Source of the DNA: Nitrososphaeraceae archaeon
GTDB taxonomy: Archaea; Thermoproteota; Nitrososphaeria; Nitrososphaerales; Nitrososphaeraceae
Assembly (NCBI GenBank): GCA_025922735.1
Contig: JAICHI010000080.1
Coordinates: 1-5,765 of the forward strand
Direction: 5' to 3'
DNA: 5,765 bases
The position numbers and the translations under genes were made by a program. The stretch's first letter is position 1, and every line of letters begins with the position of its first letter. The notes under the pieces are model-generated. The model saw only the letters and a list, made by a program, of their open reading frames with translations. It had not been told where the DNA came from and did no database searches. Of the stretch, positions 5,114 through 5,765 are shown piece after piece.

Positions 5114-5125
5114 AATTGATCAATT
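5114..5125. promoter_or_regulatory. 12-bp palindrome upstream of zinc-finger gene
   Basis: AATTGATCAATT is a perfect palindrome about 47 nt before the zinc-finger ATG, just upstream of a TATA-like AAATTAATAA (5129-5138). Its position suits an operator, but such AT-rich palindromes also occur by chance. Confidence 0.3.
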
Positions 5126-5152
5126 CGTAAATTAATAACGCTATTACATCTT

Positions 5153-5162
5153 GGGGGAGGAG
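5153..5162 (+). promoter_or_regulatory. Shine-Dalgarno-like purine run deciding the zinc-finger start
   Basis: GGGGGAGGAG is strongly complementary to the 3' end of 16S rRNA. Its 9-nt spacing favours ATG 5172 over ATG 5164, whose frame closes after eight codons. Confidence 0.55.
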
Positions 5163-5171
5163 AATGCATAC

Positions 5172-5324
5172 ATGCACCCAGATGACCTAAAAGCAGTATG
5201 GATTTGCCACGAATGTCATAAGGTATTTTTTTTTCACAGTGATATTGACGATCATAAGGATTCAACCGGGCATAAGCTGATTGAACAAACTATGATGATT
5301 TCACCAGGTGAGTCATTGGCATGA
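5172..5324 (+). CDS. Small C2H2 zinc-finger protein (50 aa)
   Basis: A 50-residue protein that begins MHPDDLKAVW and has exact classical C2H2 spacing: Cys12-x2-Cys15-x12-His28-x5-His34, with aromatic residues 19-21 in the strand before the helix and D-x-x-x-H-x-x-x-T-G-H in the helix. Residues 35-50 form a tail. Single C2H2 fingers of this size are common in archaea and bind zinc; they are thought to bind nucleic acid or protein (family knowledge), with the specific target unknown. A strong purine run, GGGGGAGGAG (5153-5162), lies 9 nt before the ATG at 5172; the nearer ATG at 5164 opens only eight codons. The FFF codons are a run of nine T (5226-5234), prone to slippage or sequencing error. 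The 3' end overlaps the convergent gene by 12 nt. Confidence 0.75.
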   Translation: MHPDDLKAVWICHECHKVFFFHSDIDDHKDSTGHKLIEQTMMISPGESLA

Positions 5325-5612
5325 TAAATCATGTTGTAGACGTTCTACTTTTGAGGTCATCTGTTCGACTTGTGAAATTGATTCAACTAGCTTGTGGTAG
5401 TCATGCAGTAGAATTGACATAAGTATTGAATAGAGAGCCTTATGGGCTGTACGGTATAAGAGAGCAAGCTGAGAGATGTAAAGTCTAGGAGGATCAAACA
5501 TCATCTCATCAAACTTCTTCCTATCTTTTTTATCTAAGGCATTGCGAAATGGTTTCCAATCGTCTTTCTCCATTGCAAGCACAATTCTAAATGAGGGTAT
5601 TGTCCTATCCAT
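5313..5612 (-). CDS. Helical hypothetical protein (99 aa)
   Basis: A 99-residue protein I cannot assign to a named family. It begins MDRTIPSFRIVLAMEKDDWK and is charged and almost wholly helical in prediction by eye: an N-terminal part with WKPFRNALDKKDRKKFDEMM (19-38), a Pro-Pro break at 41-42, a hydrophobic helix (YISQLALLYRTAHKALYSIL, 45-64) and a C-terminal stretch (about 72-95) with heptad-like Leu/Val/Met spacing that could form a coiled coil. There is no signal peptide; the hydrophobic helix contains Arg and His residues, so it is not a convincing membrane span. The start at 5612 is the only good ATG; a nearby ATG at 5635-5633 is in another frame. It converges on the zinc-finger gene, overlapping by 12 nt. 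The composition is convincing for a real protein; function is unknown. Confidence 0.75.
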   Translation of the reverse strand: MDRTIPSFRIVLAMEKDDWKPFRNALDKKDRKKFDEMMFDPPRLYISQLALLYRTAHKALYSILMSILLHDYHKLVESISQVEQMTSKVERLQHDLSCQ

Positions 5613-5765
5613 TTGTTATTTGACGCCGCCATCCCAATGATGAATTTCAAAGTCTACAATTGATATCTGCCAGCATTGAAAAAAAGAGGGAGTGAGAGCC
5701 GGTGAAAGGATAAATTTCATTATCTTATCTTTTTTATGATACTATGATAACGAAAGCCAAGTCAT
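5613..5765. other. Intergenic stretch at the window end
   Basis: No gene is visible. It should carry the promoter of the 99-residue minus gene, although no clear TATA box sits at the usual distance. A T-rich element and a TATGATA direct repeat (5735-5741 and 5743-5749) near the end could belong to a gene beyond the window. Confidence 0.5.

Noticed and set aside
1..5765. CRISPR array, insertion sequence or integrase
   Set aside because: No regularly spaced direct repeats, no terminal inverted repeats with a transposase, and no recombinase motifs were seen.

Overview
The window looks archaeal, most likely an ammonia-oxidising thaumarchaeon (Nitrososphaeria). The reasons are AT-rich TATA boxes about 22-37 nt upstream of starts, start codons (TTG, GTG) at positions that suit leaderless mRNAs, T-rich rather than bacterial-style terminators, and many very small zinc-binding or membrane proteins among hypothetical genes. 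This lineage call is an inference from style; no rRNA or marker gene is present.

Layout: (1) 1-338, plus, is the 3' end of a gene that enters from outside the window and carries two 61-residue-period repeats. (2) 343-861, minus, is a long nearly open frame with one in-frame TGA and no good start, probably a decayed gene. (3) 862-1352 has no gene I can defend. (4) 1371-1928, plus, is a ribbon-helix-helix regulator with a C-terminal domain of unknown role. (5) 2102-2230, 2290-2649 and 2787-2903 are three minus-strand genes: a 42-residue zinc-ribbon-like protein, a single-pass membrane protein and a 38-residue membrane peptide. (6) 2965-4380 and 4423-4692, plus, are a secreted lamin-tail plus ComEC-type metallo-beta-lactamase protein followed by a DUF3006 protein. 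(7) 4693-5171 holds no confident protein gene but has a strong TATA box, a perfect 9-bp hairpin, a second hairpin with a T-rich tail (candidate small RNA) and a 20-codon ORF with a canonical Shine-Dalgarno. (8) 5172-5324, plus, is a 50-residue C2H2 zinc finger that overlaps tail to tail with 5313-5612, minus, a 99-residue helical protein of unknown function. (9) 5613-5765 is intergenic.

The clearest functional unit is the secreted MBL protein and DUF3006 pair, a combination recurrent in prokaryotes. The most notable unlisted content is the set of short genes (38, 42 and 50 residues), a TATA box that could serve two divergent genes, an operator-like palindrome in front of the zinc-ribbon gene, and the candidate small RNA. 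No CRISPR array, insertion sequence, rRNA or intact tRNA was found.
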